Assembly (NCBI RefSeq): GCF_019599145.1
Contig: NZ_CP080647.1
Coordinates: 3,472,001 to 3,536,000 of the forward strand
Direction of reading: 5' to 3'
DNA: 64,000 nucleotides
From: Streptomyces akebiae
GTDB lineage: Bacteria; Actinomycetota; Actinomycetes; Streptomycetales; Streptomycetaceae
A program made the position numbers and the translations under genes. Below are positions 33,682 to 42,710 of the stretch, one piece after another (within the stretch, counting starts at the first letter, position 1; every line of letters begins with the position of its first letter). The notes beneath the pieces were generated by a model. It saw only the letters and a program-made list of their open reading frames with translations. It did not search any database and was not told the origin of the DNA.

Positions 33682-33725
33682 CGGGCGGCTCCCGGGGCGG
33701 GCTCTCCGGTTCGGGAGGTGATCAT
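33678..33725 (-). CDS. Putative 15-residue leader peptide coupled to the epimerase gene
   Basis: An ATG at 33725 preceded by AAGGAG at eight bases opens a frame encoding MITSRTGEPAPGAAR. Its TGA stop overlaps the epimerase ATG (ATGA). The strongest ribosome-binding site of the transcript serves this mini-ORF, so it may load ribosomes for the epimerase or sense translation. Confidence 0.5.
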   Translation of the reverse strand: MITSRTGEPAPGAAR

Positions 33726-33830
33726 CTGGCGTTCTCCTTATGGGGTGGTGCCGTGGCTGATGAGGTGCCCCGCGGTGTCGGCCCCGCGGGAGGGGACGCC
33801 CGGGACGGAAGCCCCGCGCGTCGATCGGGC

Positions 33831-33872
33831 TCGGGCTTCGCGCGGCGGTCTGATCCGTCGTGCGAAGCCCGA
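33831..33872 (-). terminator. Hairpin after the membrane-protein gene
   Basis: An 11-base perfect stem (TCGGGCTTCGC / GCGAAGCCCGA) begins four bases after the stop codon of the 418-residue membrane protein. It separates that pair from the epimerase/spherulin-4 pair. Confidence 0.6.
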
Positions 33873-33876
33873 GGGG

Positions 33877-35133
33877 TCAGGTCGCCCCGGAGGGCGGGGC
33901 ATGGGCCGAGGCCCGGGTCAGCGTGCGGGTGGTGTGGACGAGCAGGGCGAGCGCGGCGGCGCCGCACACGAGGGCGGGTACGGCCCCGGGCCCCCACGCG
34001 TGGACGACGGTTTCGGCGGGGGCAGCCAGGAAGGAGCAGCCGGGCAGGCGGCCGGCGAAGACGGTGCCCAGCGCGACCGCCTCGGCGAGGGCGGCTGCGC
34101 GGAGGGCGACGACCGGGGCCTGGGCGAAGCCATGGGCGGTGAGGAGACGGGCGAGCAGCAGGAGGGCGCCGAGGGCCGCGGCTCCCCCGTACCCGGTGGG
34201 CTCGTCCAGGATCGTGCCGCACAGCGTGAGCAGGGCGGTCAGGGCACCGAGGTGGAGTGCGAACACACCGAGGATCAGGGGCTTCATGGACTCGGCGAAC
34301 TCCGCGAGACCCCGGCTGGCGGTGAGCTTGCGACGGGCCCGTACGGAGAGGAGGTGGGCGCACCAGACGGCGGGAGCGCAGGACAGCGCGAGCGCGAGCA
34401 CGGGCGCGAGGGCCAGGGGCCAGGGGCCGTGGGGCCCGCCTTCGAGACCGGCGGCGAGCAGGCCGTCGCCGAGAAGGGCGTACGCGATCAGCCAGCAGGT
34501 CCAGGTGCGGGTACGGCCCGCCGTACCGGACGCGGCACGCAGCGGCCCCCGGTCGAGTGCCACGCGAAGGCCGAGCGCCACCGCGAGGGCGCCGAGGGCC
34601 GCGGCCATGAGCCGGGGTTGGCCGTCGGTGAGCCGGACTCCGGCGACGGCCGCCGCGCACAGGGCACCCGGCAACAGGGCGAACACGGCCCATCCCCCGC
34701 GCGGGCCGGACGCGCACGGCACCGGCTGGCGCTCTGCGGATTCATCCCCGTCACGCGACACGCGCGCGTACATCTCCTCGGCGAGCGAAAAGACGTCGCG
34801 GTGCCGGAAGCGGGCGGCCGTCCGGTCGGTCACCCCGTGGGCCTCCAGCGCGGCGGCGATCTCCAAGGGGTCCACCGCCCGCTCGCAGAGCTCTCGGTGA
34901 CGGTGCATCAGGGCCTTCACGGGGTCCACGGCACCGCGGCGGGGAGCGGGCCTGGGCGCGGCCTCGGGCACGCCGAGGCCGTCGCCGACCGCCCGGAGGA
35001 CAGAGTCGGGCGGGGCGACCAGGTCCCGGGAGGCCGAGGGGTCGTCCGACGTCATGGCATCCGGCGGGAGCTTCGCATCGAACCCGTCCAACCCGTCCAA
35101 CCGGTCCAGCCCGTCCAACCGCAGCTCGCTCAC
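33877..35133 (-). CDS. Polytopic membrane protein of the Pel-like locus
   Basis: The 418-residue protein has a soluble N-terminal region (1-150) starting with short LDGLDRLDGLDG repeats and containing a compact helical segment (MHRHRELCERA... FSLAEEMYARV). About eight hydrophobic segments follow between residues 150 and 410. The GTG start overlaps the glycosyltransferase stop by four bases (GTGA), so the two proteins are made together. The topology suggests a transporter or a membrane partner of the transferase, but I do not recognise PelG, PelE or a Wzx flippase signature. Family unknown. Confidence 0.75.
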   Translation of the reverse strand: MSELRLDGLDRLDGLDGFDAKLPPDAMTSDDPSASRDLVAPPDSVLRAVGDGLGVPEAAPRPAPRRGAVDPVKALMHRHRELCERAVDPLEIAAALEAHGVTDRTAARFRHRDVFSLAEEMYARVSRDGDESAERQPVPCASGPRGGWAVFALLPGALCAAAVAGVRLTDGQPRLMAAALGALAVALGLRVALDRGPLRAASGTAGRTRTWTCWLIAYALLGDGLLAAGLEGGPHGPWPLALAPVLALALSCAPAVWCAHLLSVRARRKLTASRGLAEFAESMKPLILGVFALHLGALTALLTLCGTILDEPTGYGGAAALGALLLLARLLTAHGFAQAPVVALRAAALAEAVALGTVFAGRLPGCSFLAAPAETVVHAWGPGAVPALVCGAAALALLVHTTRTLTRASAHAPPSGAT

Positions 35134-37169
35134 AGCGCCCCCTCCCCCACGGGCACCGGCTCCACGGCGGCGGTACCCGAAGGCCGCTCCGCAGCCCGCG
35201 CAGACGCCGCCCCAAGTACAGAACCAGCAGCCGGCGTGGCACCCGCCGCCGAAGCCGCGTCCCTCCCAGCCACGTCACCCCGCAGAGTCGCCCCGTCCTG
35301 CGCCGGAACAGCGCCCCTGACGGGCACCCCGTCCCGCTCAGACACCCGGTCCCGCTCAGACACCGCATCCCGAACTGGCGCCGCAGCCCGCACAGGCGAG
35401 CCAACCGCCCAGCGCGGTCTCCCGACGGTGCCCCCAGCCGAACCCACCGCACCGGCGTCTGCGGCGGCCCCGGTCACCCCCGCCGCTCCGGCAACCCCCA
35501 CGACCCCCGCGACCCCCGCGACCCCGAAGCCGCTCGCCGCCGGCCGGGGCTCGGTCCAGCGTCCGGGGACGTGGGCCTCGGCGGGGGATCCGAAGGGCAG
35601 TGGTTCACCGGTGTCGTCGAGGACGATCTTGTGTACCGGGGCGTGAGAGACGATCTCCAGGTAGATGCCACGAAAAGCCGCGACGTTCTGCTCCACCGTG
35701 AAGAGTTCGAGAGCGCGGGCGCGGGCGGCCGCGCCCAGGCGCGCACGGCGCTCGGGTTCTCGCAAGAGCGCCACGCACGCCTCGGCGAGCGCCCGCGGAT
35801 TGCGCGGGGGGACGACGAGCCCGGTGCCGCCGATGACCTCCACGACCGCTCCCACGTCGGTGGAGACCGTGGGCCGGGCACAGAACATGGCCTCGACCAG
35901 ACTGATCGGGAAGCCCTCGACGACGCTCGACAGCACGACCACCGCACCGGCCGCGTAGGCCTCGGCCAGGTCGGGGACGGCCGGGTCGCCGACCTCCTCG
36001 AAGGAGACGGGGTTGTCGCCGACCGCGTGGACTCCGTCCGCCTCGTCGGGGAAGAGCTGCGCGGCGAGGGCCTTGCAATGGCCCAGATAGGCGGTGGCCT
36101 CGGCCCCCGCGGCCGCTCCGACGATCCTGAGCCGCGCTCTGGGCTCCGCCCGACGGACCTCGGCGAAGGCGTGCAGCAGCGAGATCAGGTCCTTGGCGGG
36201 CTCGATGCGGCCCACCCACACCAGCGTGTGCGGATCCGCACGCTCCGGCGACTCGCCCACCTCCGCGAAGCGGGTGGCGTCCATGCCGGGGTAGACCGTT
36301 CGGATTCTGGCTCGGTCGGCGCCGCAGCGCTCCTGCCAGCGCCGGGCATGGGTGTTCCCGGGGGTGAGGCAGGCGGCCTGCCGGTACACCTCCGCGGTCA
36401 GCCGCCGGTGGAAGGCCGCGAGGAGCGCGCGTACCGGCGCCTCTCCCGACGTCCCGAGGTAGTGCGCCCGCAGCGGCACGCCGTACTCGGTGACCAGGAG
36501 CGGCACCCCGTGGAAGTGACGGGCCAGCAGTCCGGGCAGCGCGGCCGACCCGCCCGCAGCCGCGTGGCACAGGTCGACAGAGCCGAGTCCGTCCTCCTCG
36601 TACCAGTCGAGTGAGAGGGGGCGCAGAGCACGTTCGAGGTGGGCGGCGACCGCCAGCAGATCCGGTACGCGAGCCTCGCGCGCCCCTCGCAGGGCGCCCG
36701 GCGCGCGACAGGCGCGCTCCAGCGTGCGGACGGCAGCCTCGGAGCGCAGTGCGCCGACCAGCCCGCCTTCGTCCCGGGCCAGCTCGGCCAGCCCGTACAG
36801 CGCGTTGCCGAAACGGTCCGCCTCAACACCGGCCGGACCTTCGAGGACTTCTCCAGCCGCGTCGGCGCCGCCTGCTCCTCCCGAACAGACAGCCGCCACC
36901 AGCTCGCCGTACGCCTCCGCGAAGCGCTTTCGCGCCTGGCGGCCATGAACGACCCCGTCGTCCTCGGCCGTCCACAGTGGTGCCGTACGGACGCGGTTGA
37001 CCTGTGGCGGCAGTGAGATCCAGCCTTCGTCCTCCTGCCGCTCGCTCCGGCTGAGCGCGTAGACGTCGAACTCGTGTCGCTCCAGCCCACGTACGAGTCG
37101 GTCGCACCAGAGCCTGGCGTCACCGCTCACATACGGATAGCCACCCTCCGTAAGCAGTCCGATGCGCAC
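35130..37169 (-). CDS. PelF-like glycosyltransferase (DUF3492, GT4 fold)
   Basis: The 679-residue protein opens with RIGLLTEGGYPYVSGDARLW, the hallmark of DUF3492/PelF transferases. A GT4 C-terminal Rossmann domain follows with LVWVGRIEPAKDL, the sugar-nucleotide motif EGFPISLVEAM (E-x7-E type) and GTGLVVPPRNP. PelF uses UDP-activated amino sugars to build Pel polysaccharide. After about residue 520 comes an Ala/Val/Gly-rich and then Arg/Asp/Glu-rich repetitive tail unusual for the family. GTG 37169 is chosen because it begins the conserved strand; upstream residues are not family-like. It is translationally coupled to the downstream membrane protein. Confidence 0.88.
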   Translation of the reverse strand: MRIGLLTEGGYPYVSGDARLWCDRLVRGLERHEFDVYALSRSERQEDEGWISLPPQVNRVRTAPLWTAEDDGVVHGRQARKRFAEAYGELVAAVCSGGAGGADAAGEVLEGPAGVEADRFGNALYGLAELARDEGGLVGALRSEAAVRTLERACRAPGALRGAREARVPDLLAVAAHLERALRPLSLDWYEEDGLGSVDLCHAAAGGSAALPGLLARHFHGVPLLVTEYGVPLRAHYLGTSGEAPVRALLAAFHRRLTAEVYRQAACLTPGNTHARRWQERCGADRARIRTVYPGMDATRFAEVGESPERADPHTLVWVGRIEPAKDLISLLHAFAEVRRAEPRARLRIVGAAAGAEATAYLGHCKALAAQLFPDEADGVHAVGDNPVSFEEVGDPAVPDLAEAYAAGAVVVLSSVVEGFPISLVEAMFCARPTVSTDVGAVVEVIGGTGLVVPPRNPRALAEACVALLREPERRARLGAAARARALELFTVEQNVAAFRGIYLEIVSHAPVHKIVLDDTGEPLPFGSPAEAHVPGRWTEPRPAASGFGVAGVAGVVGVAGAAGVTGAAADAGAVGSAGGTVGRPRWAVGSPVRAAAPVRDAVSERDRVSERDGVPVRGAVPAQDGATLRGDVAGRDAASAAGATPAAGSVLGAASARAAERPSGTAAVEPVPVGEGAL

Positions 37170-37382
37170 GCGTGCACCCCCGATCTCCCGTTTGAGGAGC
37201 CGCCGTTCGCCCGGCGGCCCGCAGCGGGAAGAACGTATGCGGACAAGGCAGTGGTGCGACGGACGGTTGTCCATCGCACCACCAAAAGGGGTGAACGGTC
37301 GTAACTTTCACTAGCGGGACGCGTTTGGTCGCGCTAAGGGATCACGCGATCACACTGCGTCGGCCGACGGGAGGAGGTCCCG

Positions 37383-39146
37383 TCAACTCCCCGGGTAGGG
37401 CCAGGGATTGGCCTTGCACGTGATCCCGCGGTAGGTCAGGAACTTGCTCTGCTGCTGCATCACGGGCGCGAGTTCGCCGCTCTTGTCGCAGGTCACGTGG
37501 CTGTACCCGAGGCGGTGGCCGATCTCGTGGTTGATCAGCATCTGCCGGTACGCGTGGATCTGGTCGCCGTACGTCTTCGAACCCTGGGCCCAGCGGTACG
37601 CGTTGATCATCACGCGCTCGGTGGCGGCCGAGTCGCAGGAGACGTTGTCCACGGTGGTGTCGAGCCCCGACTTGTCGCACCAGAACGCGGTGGTCCCCGG
37701 ACTCGCCAGCGTGATCACGAAGTCCGGTGTGCCCGAGGAGATCCGCTCGAACGTACGGCCGCCGCCGTGGGACCAACTCCGTTCGTCGTTCAGGGTCTTC
37801 TGCACGGCGTCGGCGAACAACTCCGCGTCCAGCCCGAGCCCCTGCTCGACATCGACCCGGTAGCGGTACTTCTGCCCCGCCCCCGGCGCCTTGGCGAAGC
37901 CCCTGACCGCCTCGAACTTCCCGCCGCCCTCCAGGTCCGCCGCGAGGGGGTACTTCTTGTCCATCTTCTGGTCGTACGACAGCGGGGTGACGCTCGGGCT
38001 GGGCGAAACGGGCGGGGTGGGCCGGTTGTCACTGCGCGAGGCGTCGCGCACGGCGCGCTCGCCGGCGTCGGCGGCCTGCGGCCGAGTGGCGGTGTCGTCC
38101 TCCCCAACGGCCATCTGTCCGCCGACGACCACCACGAGCACGGTCGTGACAGCGGCGGCCGCGATCCCGGCGAACGCCCGCCCCTTGCCGCCCTTCGCCG
38201 CCCCGGCGGCCTGGGGCTCGTCGCCCGGCGGCTGATCGTGCGGCGTCTGTCGCGGCGACCGCCCCCGCAGCGGTTCCTCCGCCAGAGCCGTCCCGACCCG
38301 GCCGTCGTCGGCACCCGGCGCACCACGATGTGTCCGGCCGGGTACGAAGACGTCGTCGACCTCGTCGAAGGCGTCCAGATAGGCCTGGCGTGGGCCACCG
38401 GGGGGCATGGTCTCCTGCCGCTGCCGGGGAATGGGGATACGGCGGCCCGACCTCTCCGGAGGCACGCCGTGCGGGGCGCCATGGGGTGACGCCTCGCCCG
38501 GCCCACCATACGGAGCCCCCGCAGGAGGCCCTTGCGCCACGCCGTGTCCGGCATCCTGCCGACGCCCACCACCACCCAGGTGGCCCCAACCCCCGCCCGC
38601 TTCACGCTGCTCGGGGTGTTCACCACGACTCGGCGGATAACCGCGGGCCTGGGCGCCGTCCGGAAGAAGCGGGAAGCCGTGCGCCGGCGTGCCGTCGGGC
38701 AGACGCGTCATCCCGCGCGCGGGCGTGCCGTCAGGGAGGCGGGGGAAACCGTGCGCCGGGGTGCCGTCGGCGAATCGCGGTACGCCATGTGCGGGCGTGC
38801 CGTCGGGCAGTCGCGGGAAGCCATGTGCGGGCGTCCCGTCAGGGAAACGCACCCCCTGCGGCCGGGGCGCACCACCACCGAACGGCGGCATGCCCTGCTG
38901 CCCGGGCACACCACCGCCCGCCCCCGGCATCCGCCGCCCCAGGGTCCCTTGCCCCGGAGTCCTGTCGTACTCCGGCGACTGCGCTCTCGTCTGTGCCGCA
39001 GGCGCCGACGCACTCTCGACGCCCGGCCCTCGCGGCGCCCCCGGCGCACGGTCGCCCGTCCCGGTGGACGTGGCTGTCCCGGCTGCTGTCCTTATATCGC
39101 TGTTGTCGCCTTTCGGCGCCCGCCCCTTACGGCTGTGCCGTCCCAC
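37383..39146 (-). CDS. DUF3152 membrane-anchored zinc metalloprotease
   Basis: The 587-residue protein has a long disordered cytosolic N-terminus with six 12-residue repeats (RLPDGTPAHGFP type, residues 100-171), one transmembrane segment (about 324-347) and an extracytoplasmic C-terminal domain. That domain carries the extended metzincin-like motif HEIGHRLGYSH (540-550) and four nearby cysteines that may form disulfides. DUF3152 proteins (Rv3207c type) are widespread in Actinobacteria. The GTG start has GAGG at eight bases. It follows the alpha/beta hydrolase gene by eight bases and is probably co-transcribed. Substrate is unknown. Confidence 0.88.
   Translation of the reverse strand: MGRHSRKGRAPKGDNSDIRTAAGTATSTGTGDRAPGAPRGPGVESASAPAAQTRAQSPEYDRTPGQGTLGRRMPGAGGGVPGQQGMPPFGGGAPRPQGVRFPDGTPAHGFPRLPDGTPAHGVPRFADGTPAHGFPRLPDGTPARGMTRLPDGTPAHGFPLLPDGAQARGYPPSRGEHPEQREAGGGWGHLGGGGRRQDAGHGVAQGPPAGAPYGGPGEASPHGAPHGVPPERSGRRIPIPRQRQETMPPGGPRQAYLDAFDEVDDVFVPGRTHRGAPGADDGRVGTALAEEPLRGRSPRQTPHDQPPGDEPQAAGAAKGGKGRAFAGIAAAAVTTVLVVVVGGQMAVGEDDTATRPQAADAGERAVRDASRSDNRPTPPVSPSPSVTPLSYDQKMDKKYPLAADLEGGGKFEAVRGFAKAPGAGQKYRYRVDVEQGLGLDAELFADAVQKTLNDERSWSHGGGRTFERISSGTPDFVITLASPGTTAFWCDKSGLDTTVDNVSCDSAATERVMINAYRWAQGSKTYGDQIHAYRQMLINHEIGHRLGYSHVTCDKSGELAPVMQQQSKFLTYRGITCKANPWPYPGS
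38634..38849 (-). repeat. Six in-frame 36-bp repeats in the DUF3152 gene
   Basis: Six tandem 36-base units encode RLPDGTPAHGFP-like peptides in the cytosolic N-terminal region. The units differ more than those of the TerD-AIM24 gene, so they are older. Confidence 0.85.
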
Positions 39147-39154
39147 GCCGCGCC

Positions 39155-40285
39155 TCAGCTCCCCACGCCGGGCGAGCCCTTGGGCGGCCCTTCGGCAACC
39201 GAGTCACCGTCGTCGGCGCCGACCGAGCCATCGCCACTCACCGAACCACCCTCACCCGAAACATCGACCGGCCCCGGCTCCGAACCCACCGGCTCCGAAC
39301 ACGCCGGCATCGAATCCACCCCGCCCCGCGTCCTCCCCGAATCCGCGAGCAGTTCACGGAACGCGGCGGCGACCGCCTCCGGGTACTCCATCATCGCCAT
39401 GTGCCCCGCGTCCGGCAGGGAGACGAGGCGGGAGCCGCGGAAGGCGCGGGCGGCGCGCTGGGCCATGCGGTAGCCGACGAGTCGGTCGCGGCGGCCGTAG
39501 ACGAGGAGGGTCGGGGCGAGGACCCGCTCGGCCTGGCGCCAGAGCGAGTGCTGTCCGCCCACAGTGTAGGCGTCCACGAGCCCTCGGGCGGAGCGCGTCA
39601 ACGCGTCCCACATGTACGGAAGTTGGAGGCGCCGCTCCATCTCCTCCACAGCGTTGCGGAAAGCCTCGTCCGAGACGCGGCCCGGGTCGCCGTAACAGAG
39701 CGCGATGACGCCCCGGACGCGCTGCTCGGCGGTCCAGCCCTTGGTGAAGCGGGTGAAGAGCGCCGACACGCCGGGCAGGGCGAGCATCCCGGTCGGCACG
39801 GCGGTCCGCTGCACGCGGAGCTCCGGCAGCGCGGGCGACACGAGGGTCAGGGTGCGGACGAGGTCCGGGCGCAGCGCGGCGACGCGGGTCGTGATCGCGC
39901 CGCCGAGGGAGTTGCCGAAGAGGTGCACGGGGCCGCGCCCCGCGGAGTCGAGGTAGCGGATGACCGCGCGGGCGTGTCCCGTGACGGAGTAGTTGCCGTC
40001 GTCCGGCGGCGGTGAGTCGCCGAAGCCGGGCAGATCGAGCGCCTCACTGTCGACGAGCCCGTCGAGCAGCGGCATCAGCGCGGACCAGTTCTGCGAGGAA
40101 CCGCCCAGTCCGTGTACGTACAGGGCGGGCGGCAGCCCTTCGCGCGCCGACGGTCTCGACCGCACGGACAGCGTGATCCCCGGCAACCGGACCGACCTCA
40201 GCCGCTCACCGGGTGCCACGCGCACGGCGCTCGCCTTCGGCGACGCGGTGGCGGTCAGCAGGGACGGCAGCTCGGTCGAAGACAT
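39155..40285 (-). CDS. Alpha/beta hydrolase
   Basis: The 376-residue protein has a canonical alpha/beta-hydrolase core: the oxyanion segment YVHGLGGSS, nucleophile elbow GNSLGG, the acid in YGRRDRLVG and the catalytic His in DAGHMAMME. A 50-residue acidic Ser/Gly tail follows the fold and is probably disordered. It has no signal peptide. It lies eight bases upstream of the DUF3152 gene on the same strand, and is divergent from a small acidic protein gene. Substrate cannot be assigned. Confidence 0.9.
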   Translation of the reverse strand: MSSTELPSLLTATASPKASAVRVAPGERLRSVRLPGITLSVRSRPSAREGLPPALYVHGLGGSSQNWSALMPLLDGLVDSEALDLPGFGDSPPPDDGNYSVTGHARAVIRYLDSAGRGPVHLFGNSLGGAITTRVAALRPDLVRTLTLVSPALPELRVQRTAVPTGMLALPGVSALFTRFTKGWTAEQRVRGVIALCYGDPGRVSDEAFRNAVEEMERRLQLPYMWDALTRSARGLVDAYTVGGQHSLWRQAERVLAPTLLVYGRRDRLVGYRMAQRAARAFRGSRLVSLPDAGHMAMMEYPEAVAAAFRELLADSGRTRGGVDSMPACSEPVGSEPGPVDVSGEGGSVSGDGSVGADDGDSVAEGPPKGSPGVGS

Positions 40286-40631
40286 GCGGGCAATGTTACG
40301 AGACGATCACGCAGTGACTCATGTGTTCGCCGTCACAGACCACCCCACAAATCAGCCACTTCTCCGGGGGTACCGGGCGTGGAGCACTCACCGCCGGAAC
40401 AGCACCCCCCCGGCCCGACCGCATAGCGCCGCGATGACCTGTCTCCTAGGCTCGGAAACGCGCTCTCGCACGGGCCGGTGAGCGCGCTCACGGGCAGGCC
40501 GCGAGCAAGTCCGCAAGGCAAGCCCGTGGGCAGCGCATCCGCGCCCACGAAGAGGGCACCCGTACGTGGCCCCCGCCGCCGCCGGGGACGTTCCGGCGGC
40601 ACCAGGGCAGCATCAGGAAGGGGAACCCACG
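40286..40631. other. Divergent promoter region
   Basis: These 346 bases separate the alpha/beta hydrolase (-) from a small acidic protein (+). The first 60 bases after the hydrolase start are AT-richer than average and probably hold its promoter. A TANNNT hexamer TAGGCT near 40447 could be a -10 on the plus strand. No further coding frame is convincing. Confidence 0.45.
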
Positions 40632-40850
40632 ATGGCCGTTGATCCGACCGATCCCGACACCTTCGTCGAGGAGGATTCTGTGGAGTTCGACGATGTCGAA
40701 GCCCCCGAGGCCGATGCCGCCGAGCAGCACGCGGACGTCGCCCAGCACCGGGACGACCCACTGACCGACATCGATCCGGACGCGGCCAACGAGGCCGATC
40801 TGGCGGAACAGGCCCGCGTGGTCTCCCTGGACGAGGACGACTATCGGTAA
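40632..40850 (+). CDS. Small highly acidic hypothetical protein
   Basis: The 72-residue product is about one third Asp/Glu, with no Cys and no hydrophobic segment, and ends LDEDDYR. ATG 40632 is preceded by AGGAAGGGGAA; an upstream in-frame ATG would add a poorly encoded Ala/Pro extension. It is likely disordered. The gene looks real because of its ribosome-binding site and regular third-base GC pattern. No function is suggested. Confidence 0.65.
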   Translation: MAVDPTDPDTFVEEDSVEFDDVEAPEADAAEQHADVAQHRDDPLTDIDPDAANEADLAEQARVVSLDEDDYR

Positions 40851-41051
40851 CCCGATCCTCACCAGGGACGACGACCGGTGAACGAGAAAGGGCTTCCTCC
40901 TGCCCGCTCTACACCTGTTTGATGTGGTAGGCGGCACTTTCCCCGCTGTCCGGTCCGTGAAATTCTGCGCTCGCACCGCGCACACCCGGGTTACCGAAAA
41001 GTACGATGGCGGCGCGGCGCACACCGCATGTGGACGATCTTGGGAGGCGGC

Positions 41052-41693
41052 GTGACAGCCATCGAGCAGACAGAGGCGGCGCGCCCGCGGGGCACACGCC
41101 TGCCCCGCCGAGCCCGACGGAACCAGTTGCTGGGCGCCGCCCAGGAAGTCTTCGTGGCCCAGGGCTATCACTCGGCCGCGATGGACGACATCGCCGAGCG
41201 CGCCGGAGTCAGCAAGCCGGTGCTCTACCAGCACTTCCCCGGCAAGCTCGACCTCTACCTGGCGCTGCTGGACCAGCACTGCGAGTCCCTGATCCAGGCC
41301 GTGCGGGGTGCGCTGGCGTCGACGACCGACAACAAGCAGCGGGTCCTGGCGACGATGGACGCCTATTTCGCGTACGTCGAGGACGAGGGCGGTGCCTTCC
41401 GGCTGGTCTTCGAGTCCGACCTGACGAACGAGCCCGCAGTGCGCGAGCGCGTCGACAAGGTCACCAACGAGTGCGCGGAGGCCATCCGCGACGTCATCGC
41501 GGAGGACACCGGCCTCTCCCGCGCGGAGTCGATGCTCCTCGCCTCGGGACTGGGCGGTCTCTCACAGGTGGTGGCGCGGTCCTGGCTGCACAGCGACCGC
41601 AGCGTCCCGCGCGAGCAGGCGGTCCAGTTGCTGGCCTCGCTGGCCTGGCGCGGTATCGCGGGCTTCCCCCTGCACGGCACGGACCAGCACTGA
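41052..41693 (+). CDS. TetR family transcriptional regulator
   Basis: The 213-residue protein has an N-terminal TetR helix-turn-helix (RRNQLLGAAQEVFVAQGY ... IAERAGVSKPVLYQHF, about residues 23-68) and an all-helical ligand domain with VFESDLTNE. GTG 41052 has GGGAGG at proper spacing; an ATG eight codons upstream lacks one. It corresponds to Rv3208 and lies directly upstream of the DUF3107 gene in the conserved block. Targets are unknown. Confidence 0.92.
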   Translation: MTAIEQTEAARPRGTRLPRRARRNQLLGAAQEVFVAQGYHSAAMDDIAERAGVSKPVLYQHFPGKLDLYLALLDQHCESLIQAVRGALASTTDNKQRVLATMDAYFAYVEDEGGAFRLVFESDLTNEPAVRERVDKVTNECAEAIRDVIAEDTGLSRAESMLLASGLGGLSQVVARSWLHSDRSVPREQAVQLLASLAWRGIAGFPLHGTDQH

Positions 41694-41857
41694 CGCCAGC
41701 GGCCGGCACGGCGCACCCTGGTCCGGGGATTTGTTCCCGTCCCCTGTTCGCTCCTGGCGTTCTCAGGCGGAGCGTGTACGTCCCCTCACCGGGCTAATGT
41801 GTGCTGCGTACAGCGCGGAAGCCCGCGCATTTCACTGACCGTCGGAGGGACATAGCC

Positions 41858-42085
41858 GTGGAGGTCAAGATCGGCGTGCAGCACGCGCCCCGCGAGATCG
41901 TTCTGGAGAGCGGTCAGAGTGCCGAGGAGGTCGAGCGTGCGGTTGCCGAGGCGCTGGCCGGCAAGTCGGCGCTGCTGAGCCTCACGGACGAGCACGGCCG
42001 CAAGGTGCTGATCCCGGCCGACCGTCTCGCTTACGTCGACATCGGCGAGCCGACCGTCCGCAAGGTGGGCTTCAGCGCGCTGTAG
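41858..42085 (+). CDS. DUF3107 family protein (TB9.4-like)
   Basis: The 75-residue protein belongs to the actinobacterial DUF3107 family (Rv3208A type), with the pattern EVKIGVQHAPREIVLES, a helix EEVERAVAEAL and the strand KVLIPADRLAYVDIG. GTG 41858 follows GGAGGG by nine bases; the longer frame from 41801 is not family-like. Function is unknown. It is followed by a very strong terminator. Confidence 0.92.
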   Translation: MEVKIGVQHAPREIVLESGQSAEEVERAVAEALAGKSALLSLTDEHGRKVLIPADRLAYVDIGEPTVRKVGFSAL

Positions 42086-42100
42086 TCAAGAGCACAAGAG

Positions 42101-42149
42101 GCGTACGGAGGGGGCCCGGTGGTGTGAACCACCGGGCCCCTCCGTACGC
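42101..42149 (+). terminator. Very strong terminator after DUF3107
   Basis: A stem of about 22 base pairs with one bulged G and a four-base GTGA loop begins 16 bases after the stop codon. It shows no U-tract, as is common in Streptomyces. Confidence 0.85.
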
Positions 42150-42291
42150 CCGCGTCTCATGGCCGCCATGGGACGCGCCTCACAGAGTGCCCACATCTCG
42201 TCCACCGACGATGATTGCGTTCCACGCCGCGCGGGTAGTACCGGCTACGACCGATTTGCCCAGGCCAGGCCGTGCGGGAGGGAACCCGATC

Positions 42292-42564
42292 ATGTTCTTG
42301 GAAGCACTCGGATCCGCACTCCTCGGCTTCGTCCTCGCCTGCGCCGCCGCCTACCGTCTGCCGCACCGTCTGCCGTCCCGCGCCCTGGTCCTGCCGACCG
42401 GCACCGCCGGCGGTCTCTTCGGCGCCTTCCTCACGCACACGGCACTCGGCTCCGCCAACTACCTGGTGGTGCTCACCGGCGCACTGGTCGTCGCGGCGGC
42501 CTCCCTGTCCCTGCTCCTCCGCCCGACGGAGCGCTTTCGACGCAGCAGCTCGGCGACGGCGTGA
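42292..42564 (+). CDS. Small two- or three-TM membrane protein
   Basis: The 90-residue protein has hydrophobic segments at about residues 3-22, 32-50 and 57-77, with a basic C-terminus (RPTERFRRSS), implying a cytosolic tail. ATG 42292 has GGGAGGGAA upstream; the longer frame from 42124 runs through the terminator arm and is rejected. Family unknown. Confidence 0.65.
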   Translation: MFLEALGSALLGFVLACAAAYRLPHRLPSRALVLPTGTAGGLFGAFLTHTALGSANYLVVLTGALVVAAASLSLLLRPTERFRRSSSATA

Positions 42565-42710
42565 GGAAGACCCCCTGCCGGAAGACCCCCTGCCGGAGGC
42601 CCCTCTGACAGCGGCCGAGCCGCCCGTCCAGGGGCGCGGGGCCCCGCGCGACCGGCCACGACCAGGCCCGCATCCGCACGACGACACCGCACCCCACGGC
42701 GACTAGGCGC

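Noticed and set aside
33877..35133. Naming the membrane protein PelG
   Set aside because: It has about eight rather than twelve membrane segments, a long soluble N-terminus and no recognisable PelG sequence.
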